A stretch of 64,000 bases of DNA from Gimesia aquarii (GCF_007748175.1 NZ_CP037422.1:6278334-6342333); one strand, 5' to 3'; shown: positions 38,062 to 48,161, counted from the first letter of the stretch. A program made the numbers and translations. Notes: generated by a model not told the origin, from the sequence alone.

Positions 38062-38979
38062 ATGAATTCAAAACTTCAGCACGCAATCTTCAGCGTTTCT
38101 CTATTTTTCGTCACGTGTCTAGTTGGACTCTCTTCAACACCATCACTCAATGCAGCGGACAAAAAACCTCCAAAGTCGAAACCTGGCTGGAAACCATTAA
38201 AGGGTGCCGATTACAAAGTCTATAAAACAACAGAACAAGGTGACCTGCATCTTAATATTTTCAAACCCAAAGATTGGAAACAGGGAGATTCCCGCCCGGT
38301 AATTGTATTCTTCTTCGGTGGTGGCTGGACTGGTGGCAATCCGAGTCAATTCGAGCCACATTGTCAATATCTGGCAGCAAGAGGCATGGTTGCTTGCGCT
38401 GCGGAATACCGCATTAAATCCAAGCACAAGACAACCCCCTTTGAGTGTGTGGCAGATGGAAAATCTGCTGTCCGCTGGATTCGTCAACACGCGAAAGATC
38501 TGGGCATTGACCCGAATCGCATCGTTTCCGGCGGAGGTTCTGCAGGAGGTCATGTTGCCGCCTGTACGGGAACTGTAGTTGGGTTTGAAGAACCAGAGGA
38601 AAACCAACAAATTTCATCGGTCCCCAATGCAATGGCTTTGTTCAATCCCGTTGTGGACACCACAGAAACAGGCTGGAAAGGTGGGCCTAAACAACTTGGT
38701 AAACGTTGCAAAGAAATTTCCCCCATCCATTTTGTTCGCAACAATCTACCTCCAACGATCATTTTTCACGGGACGGCTGATAAAGCGGTTCCGATTGAGA
38801 ATGTTGAACGATTTACCAAGCAGATGAAAGCAAAACAAAACCGTTGCGAACTTGCTGCCTACAAAGATCAGGGGCATGGATTTTTCAATCTGAGCAGAAG
38901 CAAAGAGAATTACAATTCGACTGTTGAAAAATTGGACACATTCCTGATGTCTCTCGGATATCTCAGTACCAAAAAATAA
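38062..38979 (+). CDS. Exported alpha/beta hydrolase (BD-FAE/esterase type)
   Basis: A 305-aa protein with a signal peptide ending near residue 31 (...PSLNAAD). Alpha/beta-hydrolase motifs: DLHLNIFKPKDW, the oxyanion region VIVFFFGGGWTGG, the nucleophile elbow GGGSAGGHVAAC (Ser near residue 159), and the late DQGHGFFN with catalytic His. The Asp is probably in IIFHGTADKAVP. This resembles the carbohydrate esterases (BD-FAE, Pfam alpha/beta hydrolase_3) that remove acetyl or feruloyl groups from polysaccharides. It is divergent from the SASA esterase and 63 nt upstream of the PVC heme protein, so these may be co-transcribed. Confidence 0.88.
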   Translation: MNSKLQHAIFSVSLFFVTCLVGLSSTPSLNAADKKPPKSKPGWKPLKGADYKVYKTTEQGDLHLNIFKPKDWKQGDSRPVIVFFFGGGWTGGNPSQFEPHCQYLAARGMVACAAEYRIKSKHKTTPFECVADGKSAVRWIRQHAKDLGIDPNRIVSGGGSAGGHVAACTGTVVGFEEPEENQQISSVPNAMALFNPVVDTTETGWKGGPKQLGKRCKEISPIHFVRNNLPPTIIFHGTADKAVPIENVERFTKQMKAKQNRCELAAYKDQGHGFFNLSRSKENYNSTVEKLDTFLMSLGYLSTKK

Positions 38980-39042
38980 ATAACTTCACTCCTTAATCTA
39001 CCAATAATTTGTCTTCATCCAGTTTTAGAAGGAATAGAGAAG

Positions 39043-42018
39043 ATGCCCGGTCTATTATCCCGGAAAGCTTTTTCCCACCCCTGTATCACAAGCTCTATCC
39101 TGCTGATTTACATATCGCTTTTCCTCACTCCTCTTTCAAAAGCAGAAGAGATCAAAACTCCTCGTTCTCTGGATAATCGCTTGACGGTTGAACTGTTCGC
39201 ATCAGAGCCCGATATTGTCACAGTCACTGGGCTGACAGTGGATCAGCAAAATCGTGTCTATGTGGTGGAAAGCCATACACACTTTCGACCTGAAAATTAT
39301 GAAGGCCCTGAAACAGACCGCATTCGACTGCTGGAAGACACTACTGGTGATGGCAAAGCTGATCGAATTCAGACATTCTATGCAGGTTCCACAGAAACCA
39401 TGAATGTCGGCGCGCATCCTGATGGCTGGCTTTATGTCGCCACCCGCAGCTCGATCTTTCGTCTGCGAGACAAAGACGATGATGGTAAAGCAGATGTCAG
39501 GCAGAATCTGGTTCAACTCGAAACCAAAGCCACTTATCCCCACAATGGATTCTCTGGTTTTGCCTTTGATTTTTTTAACAACCTCTATTTCAGTATGGGA
39601 GAAAACGAAGGTGTCGATGCGGAACTCATCGGCGATTTTGGAAATGTCTATTTCACACTCGGTCAAAACTACGGAGATGATGCTACCCTGATCGGCAAAG
39701 GAAATAAGCGGCTGTCTGCACTACGAGGTGAAGGCGGCATTTTTCGTTGTCGAACGGATGGCAGTCGACTTGAACGTGTTGCCACGGGATTCTGGAATCC
39801 CTTCCATCTCTGTTTTGATGTCTATGGTCGGATGTTTGTTGGCGATAACGATCCTGGTAATCGCCCCCCCTGCCGTTTATTAACCATCGTAGAAGGCGGC
39901 GATTATGGTTACCGTCGTCGCACCCTCGAACCCTTCATCGCCATCAATGCAGAAACGCCGGGCACGCTCCCTATGACTTCTTCTACGGGGGAATCTCCGA
40001 CAGGTTTGATTTCATATGAATCAGACCATCTCCCCGAAGACTACCGAGGAAGTTTACTCGTAGCCAGCTGGGGAGAACACCGCATAGATCGTTATGACTT
40101 TATTCCTGAAGGTACAAATTTCAAAACAACAACACAACCTGTCATCGCGGGAGAAGAACATTTTCGCCCCGCGGGAATTGCCGTTGGTCCTGATGGGAGT
40201 CTGTATGTAGGTGATTGGGCCGATCGATCCTATCCTTTACATGGGAAAGGTCGTGTATGGCGAATTCGTGCATTGAACCCTCTCCAGCGCTCTCAAACGG
40301 AATCAATCTCATCAAAAGACAGGCAGAAGCGAGAGGCAGCCGCACGTAAATTACTCGCTCAAGGCAAAAAGGGAATTTCCAGGCTAAAAACGGCTCTTAA
40401 AAATTCTGACTCACGAACCAAAGCAGTTGCGTTAAACGCGCTCATCAGTGCAGAAAAAATGACGCCTGAATTCGCTGCGTCCATTATGAAAGACAAACAC
40501 GTGGGTCTCCGCGAACAAGCCGTTACCAGGTTGCCCTCTCATCTTGTGGATTTTCAAAAAATCGTAATCGAAGACACTTCTCCAGCCGTTCAAGCAGCCG
40601 CATTGAGACGGATTGAAGAAAAATCGGCTCTACCGATTCTTGTGGAACGTCTGAAAAGCACTGACTTATTCATGCAGCAAGCAGCACGACAAGGACTGCG
40701 GCAAACGTTCTCTGACAAAGAGTTGTCTCAACTGTTTTTGCACAAAACCCCCGAGGTACGACTTGCGGTCATTCTGTTGTTAAAAGAAAGTGCATCACCT
40801 CCTGATACCTCATTATTAAAGCAAGCTTTGAATGACGAAAATCCGCAAGTCCGTTTTGTCACCGTAGAGTGGATTGGCCGTGATGAACTCAAAGAGTTCC
40901 GTGAGACACTCATCAAAGATCTCGCTAAAAAAGCGACGACGCCAGAATTGCTCAAAGCCTATCTGGCTTCGATTTCACAACTGGAAGGAGTCATGAAAGA
41001 GTGGACGCGGGGCACAACTGGTGACTGGTGGGTTAAGAAATCCAAGTCTCAGGAATACGCGGCTCAGTTACTTGATCTCCCTGAGACCTCACCTGAAGTA
41101 ATACAACAAATCTTGCTCTTTCTGCCTGCGTCTCATCCTGCATTGAACGAGAAAAAACTGAACCAACTTTTGAAGTCCGATTATTCTGGTGTTCAAACAG
41201 AGGCCGTTCGAACTTTACGAGAAACTAAAACAGACTCGGCTCGAAAAAAACTCCTGGAACTTGCTCTCAACTCAAACCTGGACGCAAATTTACGGTCAGA
41301 GGCAGTGATCGGCCTGAATTCTTCAAATCCCGAAAACGTCGCTCCCCTTTTGAAATTAGCAAATTCCCAAAGTGATTCCGTCAGCAAAGAAGCACTGCGA
41401 ACATTAACGGGCGCGATTCTGAGTGAGGAAGAACAGAACAGGCTCAGAAGAATGGCGACAAAAAACCGAGAGAAATTTTCACTGATCGAGAGAGTATTAA
41501 AACGGAAATCAAAGCAGCAGAAACCGGCAAAAGATCAGTTAGAGAAATGGATGCAAGTATTGTCTGGCCCCGCCGATTCTCAAGCTGGCCAGCGTCTCTT
41601 TTTTCACCCTAAGGGTCCGGGCTGTTTCCGTTGCCACCAGATTGACGGTCGAGGCCAGCAGATCGGACCTGGCTTAATTCGCATGCAGGGGCGTATTGCC
41701 TTGAATCGTGAACGTTTAGTGGAAGCGATCATTAACCCCAGTAAAGATATCGATCCTGGTTTTCTACCTCTGACAATTGTCACTATCGATGGACAAACTG
41801 CTTCCGGGATCTATCACAAACATAACAATAAAGAACGCTCTATTTATGACTCGAACGGAAAGATTCGTTCATTCAAAATCAACGATATTGAAGAAATGGT
41901 TCCTTCAAAAACGTCGATCATGCCTAACGGGCTGGTGGATCAAATGACTCTCCAGGAATTTCGTGATCTTATCGCCTACCTGCTGCCAGAAGCTCAGCAA
42001 AATCCGTCTTCCGATTGA
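39043..42018 (+). CDS. PVC-type membrane-bound dehydrogenase with HEAT repeats and heme domain (second copy)
   Basis: A 991-aa protein with AAGGA about 9 nt upstream of the ATG and a signal peptide to about residue 35. The propeller domain (residues about 45-410) shows LTVELFASEPDIVTVTGLTVDQQNRVYVVE, RIRLLEDTTGDGKADR, and GPDGSLYVGDWADR. Residues about 420-790 are HEAT-like repeats with many helical pairs. The C-terminal 150 residues are the heme-binding domain, CFRCHQIDGRGQQIGPGL near residue 861, ending IMPNGLVDQMTLQEFRDLIAYLLP. Probable extracytoplasmic electron-transfer dehydrogenase; the substrate is unknown. It is convergent with the SDR gene, 17 nt away. Confidence 0.9.
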   Translation: MPGLLSRKAFSHPCITSSILLIYISLFLTPLSKAEEIKTPRSLDNRLTVELFASEPDIVTVTGLTVDQQNRVYVVESHTHFRPENYEGPETDRIRLLEDTTGDGKADRIQTFYAGSTETMNVGAHPDGWLYVATRSSIFRLRDKDDDGKADVRQNLVQLETKATYPHNGFSGFAFDFFNNLYFSMGENEGVDAELIGDFGNVYFTLGQNYGDDATLIGKGNKRLSALRGEGGIFRCRTDGSRLERVATGFWNPFHLCFDVYGRMFVGDNDPGNRPPCRLLTIVEGGDYGYRRRTLEPFIAINAETPGTLPMTSSTGESPTGLISYESDHLPEDYRGSLLVASWGEHRIDRYDFIPEGTNFKTTTQPVIAGEEHFRPAGIAVGPDGSLYVGDWADRSYPLHGKGRVWRIRALNPLQRSQTESISSKDRQKREAAARKLLAQGKKGISRLKTALKNSDSRTKAVALNALISAEKMTPEFAASIMKDKHVGLREQAVTRLPSHLVDFQKIVIEDTSPAVQAAALRRIEEKSALPILVERLKSTDLFMQQAARQGLRQTFSDKELSQLFLHKTPEVRLAVILLLKESASPPDTSLLKQALNDENPQVRFVTVEWIGRDELKEFRETLIKDLAKKATTPELLKAYLASISQLEGVMKEWTRGTTGDWWVKKSKSQEYAAQLLDLPETSPEVIQQILLFLPASHPALNEKKLNQLLKSDYSGVQTEAVRTLRETKTDSARKKLLELALNSNLDANLRSEAVIGLNSSNPENVAPLLKLANSQSDSVSKEALRTLTGAILSEEEQNRLRRMATKNREKFSLIERVLKRKSKQQKPAKDQLEKWMQVLSGPADSQAGQRLFFHPKGPGCFRCHQIDGRGQQIGPGLIRMQGRIALNRERLVEAIINPSKDIDPGFLPLTIVTIDGQTASGIYHKHNNKERSIYDSNGKIRSFKINDIEEMVPSKTSIMPNGLVDQMTLQEFRDLIAYLLPEAQQNPSSD

Positions 42019-42035
42019 TCATAGCGAATGCAAAT

Positions 42036-42806
42036 CTATCGAACAGCTCCACCATTCACGTTAATCACTTGTCCCGTAATATAAGCCGCTTCATGACTGC
42101 AAAGAAAGCGTGCCATCTTGGCAATGTCGTCAGGCTTTCCCCACCGTTTCATGGGTGTTTCCTGTTTAACCCGTTCGTGCCAGACTTCGCTCGCGTTTTC
42201 TCCCCAGGCAGTCAGGATCCAACCCGGGGCGATACAATTGACACGAACGTCCGGAGCTAAGGAAACCGCCAACGAACGACTGAAACCCATGATGGCATTT
42301 TTGCTCGTGGCAAATAATTCTCCACTATCTCCTTCCATCCCCCGGTCAGATTGATCCCAGCCAATATTTAGAATACAACCTGCTCCCTGTTGCTGCATCC
42401 GTTGTCCCACTTCATGGGATAAGAGCACAGTACCCCGCACATCGACATCAAATAGCTTTTCCAGTTTCCGACCATAATCCAGTTTTGCTTCGTCTCCCGT
42501 TAATAAATCGGCACCAGCATTATTAATCCAAATGTCCAAGTTCCCCCATTCCTGAAATGCCTGATCGATGAAAGCGGCGTCGTTTTCCTGATTCGCTAGA
42601 TCTGCTGAAATGGCTACCGACTTCCTACCACGCTCCTGAATTTGTTGCACGACCTGTTGTGCTTCCTCAGAAGATTTTCGATAGTGAATCAATACATCGG
42701 CCCCGGCATCAGCAAGTTCGAGCGCGATCGCCTTACCAATACCTGTGGAAGAACCAGTGACCATTGCTTTCATTCCTGAAAGATTACAGAAGGAAGATAC
42801 TGACAC
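42036..42806 (-). CDS. SDR-fold protein lacking the catalytic Tyr
   Basis: The GTG at 42806 has GGAG 7 nt upstream, so it is preferred over the ATG at 42773; 256 aa. The cofactor motif is VTGSSTGIGKAIALEL, followed by VLIHYRKSSEE and the INNAGADLLT motif. The tail VINVNGGAVR is family-like. The usual YxxxK is FATSK here (Phe at the Tyr position, Lys retained), and the expected Ser strand reads LNIGWDQSDRG with no obvious catalytic Ser. The protein may have altered chemistry or be a binding/scaffold relative. It is a single gene, convergent with the PVC heme gene. Confidence 0.9.
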   Translation of the reverse strand: MSVSSFCNLSGMKAMVTGSSTGIGKAIALELADAGADVLIHYRKSSEEAQQVVQQIQERGRKSVAISADLANQENDAAFIDQAFQEWGNLDIWINNAGADLLTGDEAKLDYGRKLEKLFDVDVRGTVLLSHEVGQRMQQQGAGCILNIGWDQSDRGMEGDSGELFATSKNAIMGFSRSLAVSLAPDVRVNCIAPGWILTAWGENASEVWHERVKQETPMKRWGKPDDIAKMARFLCSHEAAYITGQVINVNGGAVR

Positions 42807-43227
42807 AATGTAACTCCAATATTTAATGACACTTAAGTTGATATCGAATATGTTTTTTTCTGAATAATTAGCTAAACTGGATAAATTTTAGTTGACGATT
42901 GGGCAGCGGACTACCATAATTGCCATCGAAATGAGGGAGCGATCTTTAGTTTTAATTTAAAAGTAGAGCGTCTCCCCTACCTCACATCTTTCGCCTGTCT
43001 GGCAAACAATACAAGTAGTTGAGTAGACATTTCAGCTTAGATCTGCGCGCCATGTATTTCAGGCGATAATGGGCCAAATAGTAGTAAAATTTTGGCATGG
43101 CCAGCGGTTGGCTGCTTGTTTTTTTGTGATTCACTTCCCCGCCTTGAATGTGAGCGGAACAAAAACTAATTATGCCCCACAAGCCAGTCGCTGAAAATGA
43201 GCGACGGTTTAAAAAGAACTTTTTTGC
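42807..43227. other. 421-bp intergenic region upstream of the ArsR gene
   Basis: Divergent from the SDR gene. An open frame of 66 codons exists on the minus strand (42982-43182), but it begins at TTG without an RBS and is not convincing. A hairpin GTCGCT/AGCGAC lies near the end. Confidence 0.4.
43187..43205. promoter_or_regulatory. Inverted repeat upstream of the ArsR gene
   Basis: GTCGCT (43187-43192) and AGCGAC (43200-43205) with a 7-nt loop, 22 nt before the ATG at 43228. ArsR-family proteins often bind an inverted repeat near their own start; here the arms are short, so this is a weak operator candidate. Confidence 0.35.
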
Positions 43228-43650
43228 ATGAATTTAAAAAAGGATACTAGTGATATGGCCACAAATCTTGTGGAACCACCCCAGGAAGGATCGACCCAGC
43301 GATTTCCATCGCTTCCTAATCATCTGGAAAAGAACTTGGTAAAAGTATTTAAGTTATTGTCTGACGAAACCAGACTACGCATTATGCTTTACTTGGCTCA
43401 GGAAGAAGAGTTATTCGTGACTGCTCTCTGCGAGCGACTCAATCAGAGTCAACCCGCGGTCAGCCACCACCTCGCATTATTGCGGGATGCGGGTCTGATT
43501 GAAGCACGTCGCGACGGAAAACACAATTACTACTCCATCTGCCGGGAACATTTTCACTCAATTATGGGCGAATTGTTCAACAGTTTTAACGATCCTGATG
43601 AAAATGTGATACGCATTGACAATTTTGTTTTGAAACAAAATCTGAGCTGA
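43228..43650 (+). CDS. ArsR-family winged-helix regulator
   Basis: A 140-aa protein; an in-frame ATG at 43255 with AAGGAT 10 nt before it is the alternative start. The winged helix covers residues about 35-115: LVKVFKLLSDETRLRIMLYL, LFVTALCERLNQSQPAVSHHLALLRDAGLIEARRDGKHNYYSI, all typical of ArsR/SmtB. The metal-binding ELCVCD box is replaced by TALCERL, with a single Cys, so it may sense something other than arsenite or zinc. Its targets are unknown; a terminator follows, so it is not in an operon with carA. Confidence 0.9.
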   Translation: MNLKKDTSDMATNLVEPPQEGSTQRFPSLPNHLEKNLVKVFKLLSDETRLRIMLYLAQEEELFVTALCERLNQSQPAVSHHLALLRDAGLIEARRDGKHNYYSICREHFHSIMGELFNSFNDPDENVIRIDNFVLKQNLS

Positions 43651-43683
43651 TCCAATTGAGATCTCTCAGAAAAATCCCATCGA

Positions 43684-43715
43684 AGAGGCCAGCCATCTAC
43701 CGCTGGTCTCTTTTT
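43684..43715 (+). terminator. Intrinsic terminator of the ArsR gene
   Basis: AGAGGCCAGC (43684-43693) pairs with GCTGGTCTCT (43702-43711) over 10 bp (one G:U) with an 8-nt loop, followed directly by TTTTATTTG. The standard rho-independent layout separates arsR from carA. Confidence 0.88.
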
Positions 43716-43789
43716 ATTTGCGCTCATCTCTGATAAAACATACGAGATTTGACCAAAATTTTTTCTATTGCCTGAGATCAGTGTAAACA

Positions 43790-44971
43790 ATGCAGAAAAC
43801 AGTGAAATTAGCCCTTTCGGACGGCAGTGTGTTCACAGGGACGGCTTTTGGTGCAGAAGGAGAAATCCATGGTGAAGTTGTGTTCAACACGAGCATGACC
43901 GGCTACCAGGAAATTCTGACCGATCCATCATATTGTGGACAAATCGTCACAATGACGTACCCCCAAATCGGTAATTACGGAATTACTCCGGAAGATGTGG
44001 AATCTTCTGGAATTGCTTTACGCGGTTTCATTATTCGTGAACTTTGTGAAGTCCCCAGTAATTATCGCTCAACTCAGACACTCGATGAATATCTGAAATC
44101 AGCTGGTGTCATCGGATTGCAGGGAATCGACACCCGAGCTCTCGTGCGAAAAATTCGTACTCATGGCGCCATGACAGGTGTGCTCTCAACAGAAGATCTG
44201 GATGATCAGTCCCTGGTAAAAAAAGCACAAGAAAGTCCCCAACTTGCCGGACAAGATTTAGTGAGTCAGGTCATTCCGAAGTCTTCACGTGAATGGAATG
44301 AGAGTTTACATCCCCTGGCACACAGTAGTTCAACTCACGCTTTCAGTGGAAAAAATTTGGAGAGTCTCTCTGAAACCGATTACGTCTCTGAAAATTCCTA
44401 TCACATCGTGGCCATCGACTATGGCATGAAATGGAATATTCCACGTCATTTGAGCCAACTGGGCTGTAAAGTGACTATCCTTCCTGGTGACTGTACCGCT
44501 CAAGATGTCCTGGAGTTGAACCCCGATGGTGTTTTCCTGTCGAATGGGCCTGGCGATCCGGAACCACTGACTTATGCCATCGACACGATCCGTTCTCTGT
44601 TAGACAAGGTCCCTATTTTTGGAATCTGCCTGGGACACCAACTATTGGGCTTAGCTTGTGGCTGCAAAACATTCAAACTCAAGTTTGGCCATCGCGGTGC
44701 CAATCAGCCTGTCGTCAATCATGACACAGGCCAGGTAGAGATTACTTCCCAGAATCATGGATTTGCCATCGACCCTGAATCAATCCCCGCTGACGTGGAA
44801 ATCACTCATATCAATATGAATGACGATACGGTCGCCGGCTTAAGGCATAAAACTTACCCTGCGTTCAGTGTGCAATACCATCCAGAAGCATCAGCGGGGC
44901 CACACGACAGTCACTACCTGTTTCGACAATTCTATAATTGCATCAGTAGTAATACACGGGTTTCATCCTGA
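43790..44971 (+). CDS. carA: Carbamoyl-phosphate synthase small subunit
   Basis: A 393-aa protein of normal length. The N-terminal domain shows ALSDGSVFTGTAFGAEGEIHGEVVFNTSMTGYQEILTDPSY and LQGIDTRALVRKIRTHGAM. The C-terminal class I glutamine amidotransferase domain contains VAIDYGMKWNI, LSNGPGDPEP, the nucleophile loop FGICLGHQLLGLA (Cys) and the catalytic His-Glu in SVQYHPEASAGPHD. It supplies ammonia from glutamine for carbamoyl phosphate in arginine and pyrimidine synthesis. carB is not in the window. Co-directional with ndk but separated by about 200 nt. Confidence 0.97.
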   Translation: MQKTVKLALSDGSVFTGTAFGAEGEIHGEVVFNTSMTGYQEILTDPSYCGQIVTMTYPQIGNYGITPEDVESSGIALRGFIIRELCEVPSNYRSTQTLDEYLKSAGVIGLQGIDTRALVRKIRTHGAMTGVLSTEDLDDQSLVKKAQESPQLAGQDLVSQVIPKSSREWNESLHPLAHSSSTHAFSGKNLESLSETDYVSENSYHIVAIDYGMKWNIPRHLSQLGCKVTILPGDCTAQDVLELNPDGVFLSNGPGDPEPLTYAIDTIRSLLDKVPIFGICLGHQLLGLACGCKTFKLKFGHRGANQPVVNHDTGQVEITSQNHGFAIDPESIPADVEITHINMNDDTVAGLRHKTYPAFSVQYHPEASAGPHDSHYLFRQFYNCISSNTRVSS

Positions 44972-44999
44972 TCCTCGCCTTCCAGTCGCTCAACCAGGA

Positions 45000-45028
45000 T
45001 TGAAAAGAAAGCCAAATTTATTTGTATT
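45000..45028 (+). promoter_or_regulatory. Candidate promoter for ndk
   Basis: TTGAAA (45000-45005, five of six) and TGTATT (45023-45028, four of six) with 17-bp spacing, 143 nt before the ndk ATG. Confidence 0.35.
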
Positions 45029-45171
45029 CAGCAGGTAAGAAAACTTTGTAATTGAATTAATCTATCCTTCCAGTAACCCATTGATTGAAAAAAAACTATT
45101 CGTATTTAATGGGGATAGAAATCGATCCCTCAAACTCTCATAAACGAAAGACCTTAGAGAAAGTAATCCAC

Positions 45172-45639
45172 ATGGCAACTGAACGAACATTAATCCTAAT
45201 TAAACCCGATGCAGTACAGAGACGTCTAGCAGGGACCCTTTTATCACGGTTTGAAAATAAAGGGCTAAAAATTATCGGATTAAAAATGCTGCAAGTGACA
45301 AAAGAGCTATCAGCCGAACATTATGCAGAACATGTGGAAAAACCGTTCTACCCACTTCTCGAAGAATTTATCACAGCCGGTCCTGTCGTTGCGATTGTAG
45401 CAGAAGGCCCGGAAGCGATCTCTGTTGTACGTTCGATGATGGGTTCTACGAACGGTCGTGAATCTGCGCCCGGTACGATTCGCGGCGATTATGGAGTCAG
45501 CCGTCAGATGAATCTAGTCCATGGAAGTGATGGTCCGGAAGCAGCGACTCGCGAAATCAAAATCTACTTCAAGCCAGAGGAACTGATCGAGTACAGCACT
45601 TCTCTGGGTGGGTGGGTTTGTGCCGACGATGAAAAGTAA
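45172..45639 (+). CDS. ndk: Nucleoside diphosphate kinase
   Basis: The ATG at 45172 starts the conserved N-terminus MATERTLILIKPDAVQRR; the upstream in-frame TTG at 45085 adds an unrelated extension and is rejected, giving 155 aa. Family motifs: KPDAVQR, EHVEKPFYPLLEEFITAGPVVAIV, RSMMGSTNGRESAPGTIRGDYG, and NLVHGSDGPEAATREI with the phospho-accepting His. It transfers the gamma phosphate of ATP to other NDPs. A bidirectional terminator follows, separating it from sucD. Confidence 0.97.
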   Translation: MATERTLILIKPDAVQRRLAGTLLSRFENKGLKIIGLKMLQVTKELSAEHYAEHVEKPFYPLLEEFITAGPVVAIVAEGPEAISVVRSMMGSTNGRESAPGTIRGDYGVSRQMNLVHGSDGPEAATREIKIYFKPEELIEYSTSLGGWVCADDEK

Positions 45640-45662
45640 ACTTTAAAACTGTTTTTGATAAT

Positions 45663-45700
45663 AAAAAAGGGCAGCCATTCATCAAACTGGCTGCCCTTTA
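45663..45700. terminator. Bidirectional intrinsic terminator
   Basis: AAAGGGCAGCCA (45666-45677) and TGGCTGCCCTTT (45688-45699) form a 12-bp perfect stem. The A-run on the 5' side gives a U-tract on the minus strand (for sucD), and TTTAT follows on the plus strand (for ndk). Confidence 0.92.
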
Positions 45701-45726
45701 TATGTTGAATCTTTAGTTGAATCGCA

Positions 45727-46605
45727 TCATTTTGCCGCTTCAATGGCTCTTTGAACGGCAGCGCCCATGTCGGCAGGGCTCTCTGCTACCACAACACCAG
45801 CCGCTTCCAAAGCGGCGATCTTTTCATCAGCTGTTCCACTGCCTCCACTGATAATTGCACCGGCGTGTCCCATCCGTTTTCCGGGAGGAGCTGTCTTACC
45901 AGCAATGAAACCAGCCACCGGTTTCGTAACATGCTCTTTAATGTACTCCGCAGCTTCAATCTCTGCCGTCCCGCCAATCTCACCAATCAACATAATGGAT
46001 TCCGTGGCAGGATCGTTTTCAAATAATTCCAGAAGATCAATAAAAGTCGTTCCGATAATCGGGTCACCACCAATTCCCACAGCCGTGGTTTGCCCCAGTC
46101 CTACATTTCCCAACTGCCAGGCTGCTTCGTACGTCAACGTTCCACTTTTGCTGATCAAACCTACCGAACCAGGCGTATGAATATAACCGGGCATGATTCC
46201 AATCTTGGCAATGCCAGGCGTAATCACTCCCGGACAGTTTGGTCCGATCAGACGGCTGTTTTTGTCTTTGAGATATTCCATGACCCGTACCATATCGAAT
46301 ACGGGAACGCCTTCGGTAATGGCGATAATCAATTCCATTCCTGCATCAGCGGCTTCCATAATCGCTTCGCCGCAGAACGGTGGTGGTACAAACACAAGAC
46401 TGGTATTCGCGCCTGTTTTTTCGACTGCTTCTTCTACCGTGTTAAAAACGGGAAAGCCATCGACTTCGGTTCCCCCTTTACCGGGTGTCACTCCGCCTAA
46501 TAATGGTGTGCCATACTCGCGGCATTGCTGGCTGTGAAACAGACCCGACTTACCGGTAATCCCCTGGCAAATGACGCGTGTGTTTTCAGTAACTAATATA
46601 CTCAT
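45727..46605 (-). CDS. sucD: Succinyl-CoA synthetase alpha subunit
   Basis: A 292-aa protein with AAGGGTG upstream of its ATG. CoA-binding N-terminal fold: [18 protein letters not shown]..., [15 protein letters not shown], and [18 protein letters not shown]. Ligase domain: [48 protein letters not shown], and [24 protein letters not shown] with the phospho-His. Converts succinyl-CoA and NDP/Pi to succinate and NTP in the TCA cycle. It lies 118 nt downstream of sucC in the same direction and is closed by a terminator, forming the classical sucCD unit. Confidence 0.97.
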   Translation of the reverse strand: MSILVTENTRVICQGITGKSGLFHSQQCREYGTPLLGGVTPGKGGTEVDGFPVFNTVEEAVEKTGANTSLVFVPPPFCGEAIMEAADAGMELIIAITEGVPVFDMVRVMEYLKDKNSRLIGPNCPGVITPGIAKIGIMPGYIHTPGSVGLISKSGTLTYEAAWQLGNVGLGQTTAVGIGGDPIIGTTFIDLLELFENDPATESIMLIGEIGGTAEIEAAEYIKEHVTKPVAGFIAGKTAPPGKRMGHAGAIISGGSGTADEKIAALEAAGVVVAESPADMGAAVQRAIEAAK

Positions 46606-46723
46606 AATATTTCACCCTTGCGGGAAATCTGTTTTTAAAAAGATGGTTCAGATTGCTTTTTGCAAACAAACCACGTCAAATCATTACCGCCTGCTGAGAT
46701 TTCAACAGACCAATTTTCTCATA

Positions 46724-47911
46724 TTAAGTACTCAGAGTTGCTACCACTTTTTGAGCAGCATCTGTTAAATCAGTTGCCGAAACGATATCTCGTCCACTTT
46801 CCGCGAGCATCTTGCGGGCGATATCTACATTCGTTCCTTCCAGACGCACGACCAATGGAACCGTGAACCCTACCTTTTCATAGGCTTCCAATAATGCAGT
46901 CACAATTGTGTCGCACTTCATGATCCCACCAAAAATATTCACCAGAACGGCTTTTACATTATCGTCAGCCAGAATGATCCGAAATGCTTCGGATACCTGA
47001 TCAACATTCGCTCCGCCTCCGACGTCCAGGAAGTTAGCAGGCTCTCCGCCATGATGCTTAATCAGGTCCATTGTACTCATTGCCAACCCGGCACCATTCA
47101 CCAGACATCCAATATTTCCGTCCAGTTTGACATAGCTCAGGTCTGCTTCACCCGCTTGAATTTCAGCAGGATCTTCTTCAGTCAGATCACGTAATTCATC
47201 AAATGGCTTGTGTCGAAACAATGCGTTGTCATCGAATGAAACCTTGGCGTCCAACGCAACTAAATCTCCCTCGCCGGTAATCACCAATGGGTTGATTTCG
47301 GTCATACTGCAATCATTATCAATGAAAAAACGACTCAGTTGGCAGAAAAATTTCTCGGCACTGCGAACTGTCTTTCCTTCCATTCCCAACTTGAATGCCA
47401 GCTTACGTGCTTGAAATCCCAGTAAACCGGTATGAATGGAAAAGGGCTCACTTAGAATCTTCTCGGGACTTTCATGGGCAACGACTTCAATTTCCATTCC
47501 CCCTTCGGTCGAGAGAATCAAAACGGGCCCCCCTGCTTCACGGTCAACCACACATCCCAGATATAGCTCTTTGGCTATATCCAAACCTTGCTCGATAAAC
47601 AGGGTATTCACCTGCTTGCCTTCAGATCCCGTCTGGATAGTGACCAGAGTCGAACCCAGCATACGTTCCGCATTTTCACGAACTTCATCCGTGGACCGAG
47701 CGAGGATAACTCCGGGTTGATCGGGGTGTTCTTTAAAACGCCCCTTTCCCCGGCCACCTGCATGAATTTGTGACTTCACAACGACCAAAGGACGATCTAA
47801 TTTCTCAAATGCGGCTACCGCTTCGTCAACGGTTTTTGCGACGATTCCTTCAGGTACAGGAATCCCGGCTTCACGAAACAATTGTTTGGCCTGATATTCA
47901 TGAATTTTCAT
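46724..47911 (-). CDS. sucC: Succinyl-CoA synthetase beta subunit
   Basis: A 395-aa protein with AGGAGAAAG before the ATG. The ATP-grasp domain starts [22 protein letters not shown] and includes [14 protein letters not shown] and [38 protein letters not shown]. The C-terminal ligase fold shows [25 protein letters not shown] and FLDVGGGA, then [13 protein letters not shown]. It binds nucleotide and partners SucD. The 118-nt gap to sucD is larger than usual, but there is no terminator between them. Confidence 0.97.
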   Translation of the reverse strand: MKIHEYQAKQLFREAGIPVPEGIVAKTVDEAVAAFEKLDRPLVVVKSQIHAGGRGKGRFKEHPDQPGVILARSTDEVRENAERMLGSTLVTIQTGSEGKQVNTLFIEQGLDIAKELYLGCVVDREAGGPVLILSTEGGMEIEVVAHESPEKILSEPFSIHTGLLGFQARKLAFKLGMEGKTVRSAEKFFCQLSRFFIDNDCSMTEINPLVITGEGDLVALDAKVSFDDNALFRHKPFDELRDLTEEDPAEIQAGEADLSYVKLDGNIGCLVNGAGLAMSTMDLIKHHGGEPANFLDVGGGANVDQVSEAFRIILADDNVKAVLVNIFGGIMKCDTIVTALLEAYEKVGFTVPLVVRLEGTNVDIARKMLAESGRDIVSATDLTDAAQKVVATLST

Positions 47912-48161
47912 TGATTTTTCAGACTTTCTCCTGAAAATTTGCTACCAGATAAATTAAGGTGGCAATTCAAATAATTTGTTGAGCTCACAGCTTGAACTCA
48001 GGCCATCATAACGGCTTCGCTTCTGGTTATCCAGCAAGCCATCCTCGCCATCGCGGTAAAATTTCTGCATAATAATTTGATCTACATACTCGGTTTGATC
48101 CGTTCTCATTAAGAGAATCTAGTCCAGGGTATTAATCTCCCGAAATATAAAGGCAAAATCG

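Noticed and set aside
42982..43182. 66-codon open frame on the minus strand upstream of the ArsR gene
   Set aside because: Starts at TTG with no ribosome binding site. The internal ATG (43098) also lacks one, and there is no signal or family motif. Likely chance in an AT-rich region.
45085..45171. N-terminal extension of Ndk from a TTG
   Set aside because: The family starts at MATERTLILIKPDAVQRR (45172); the extra 29 residues have no similarity to Ndk.
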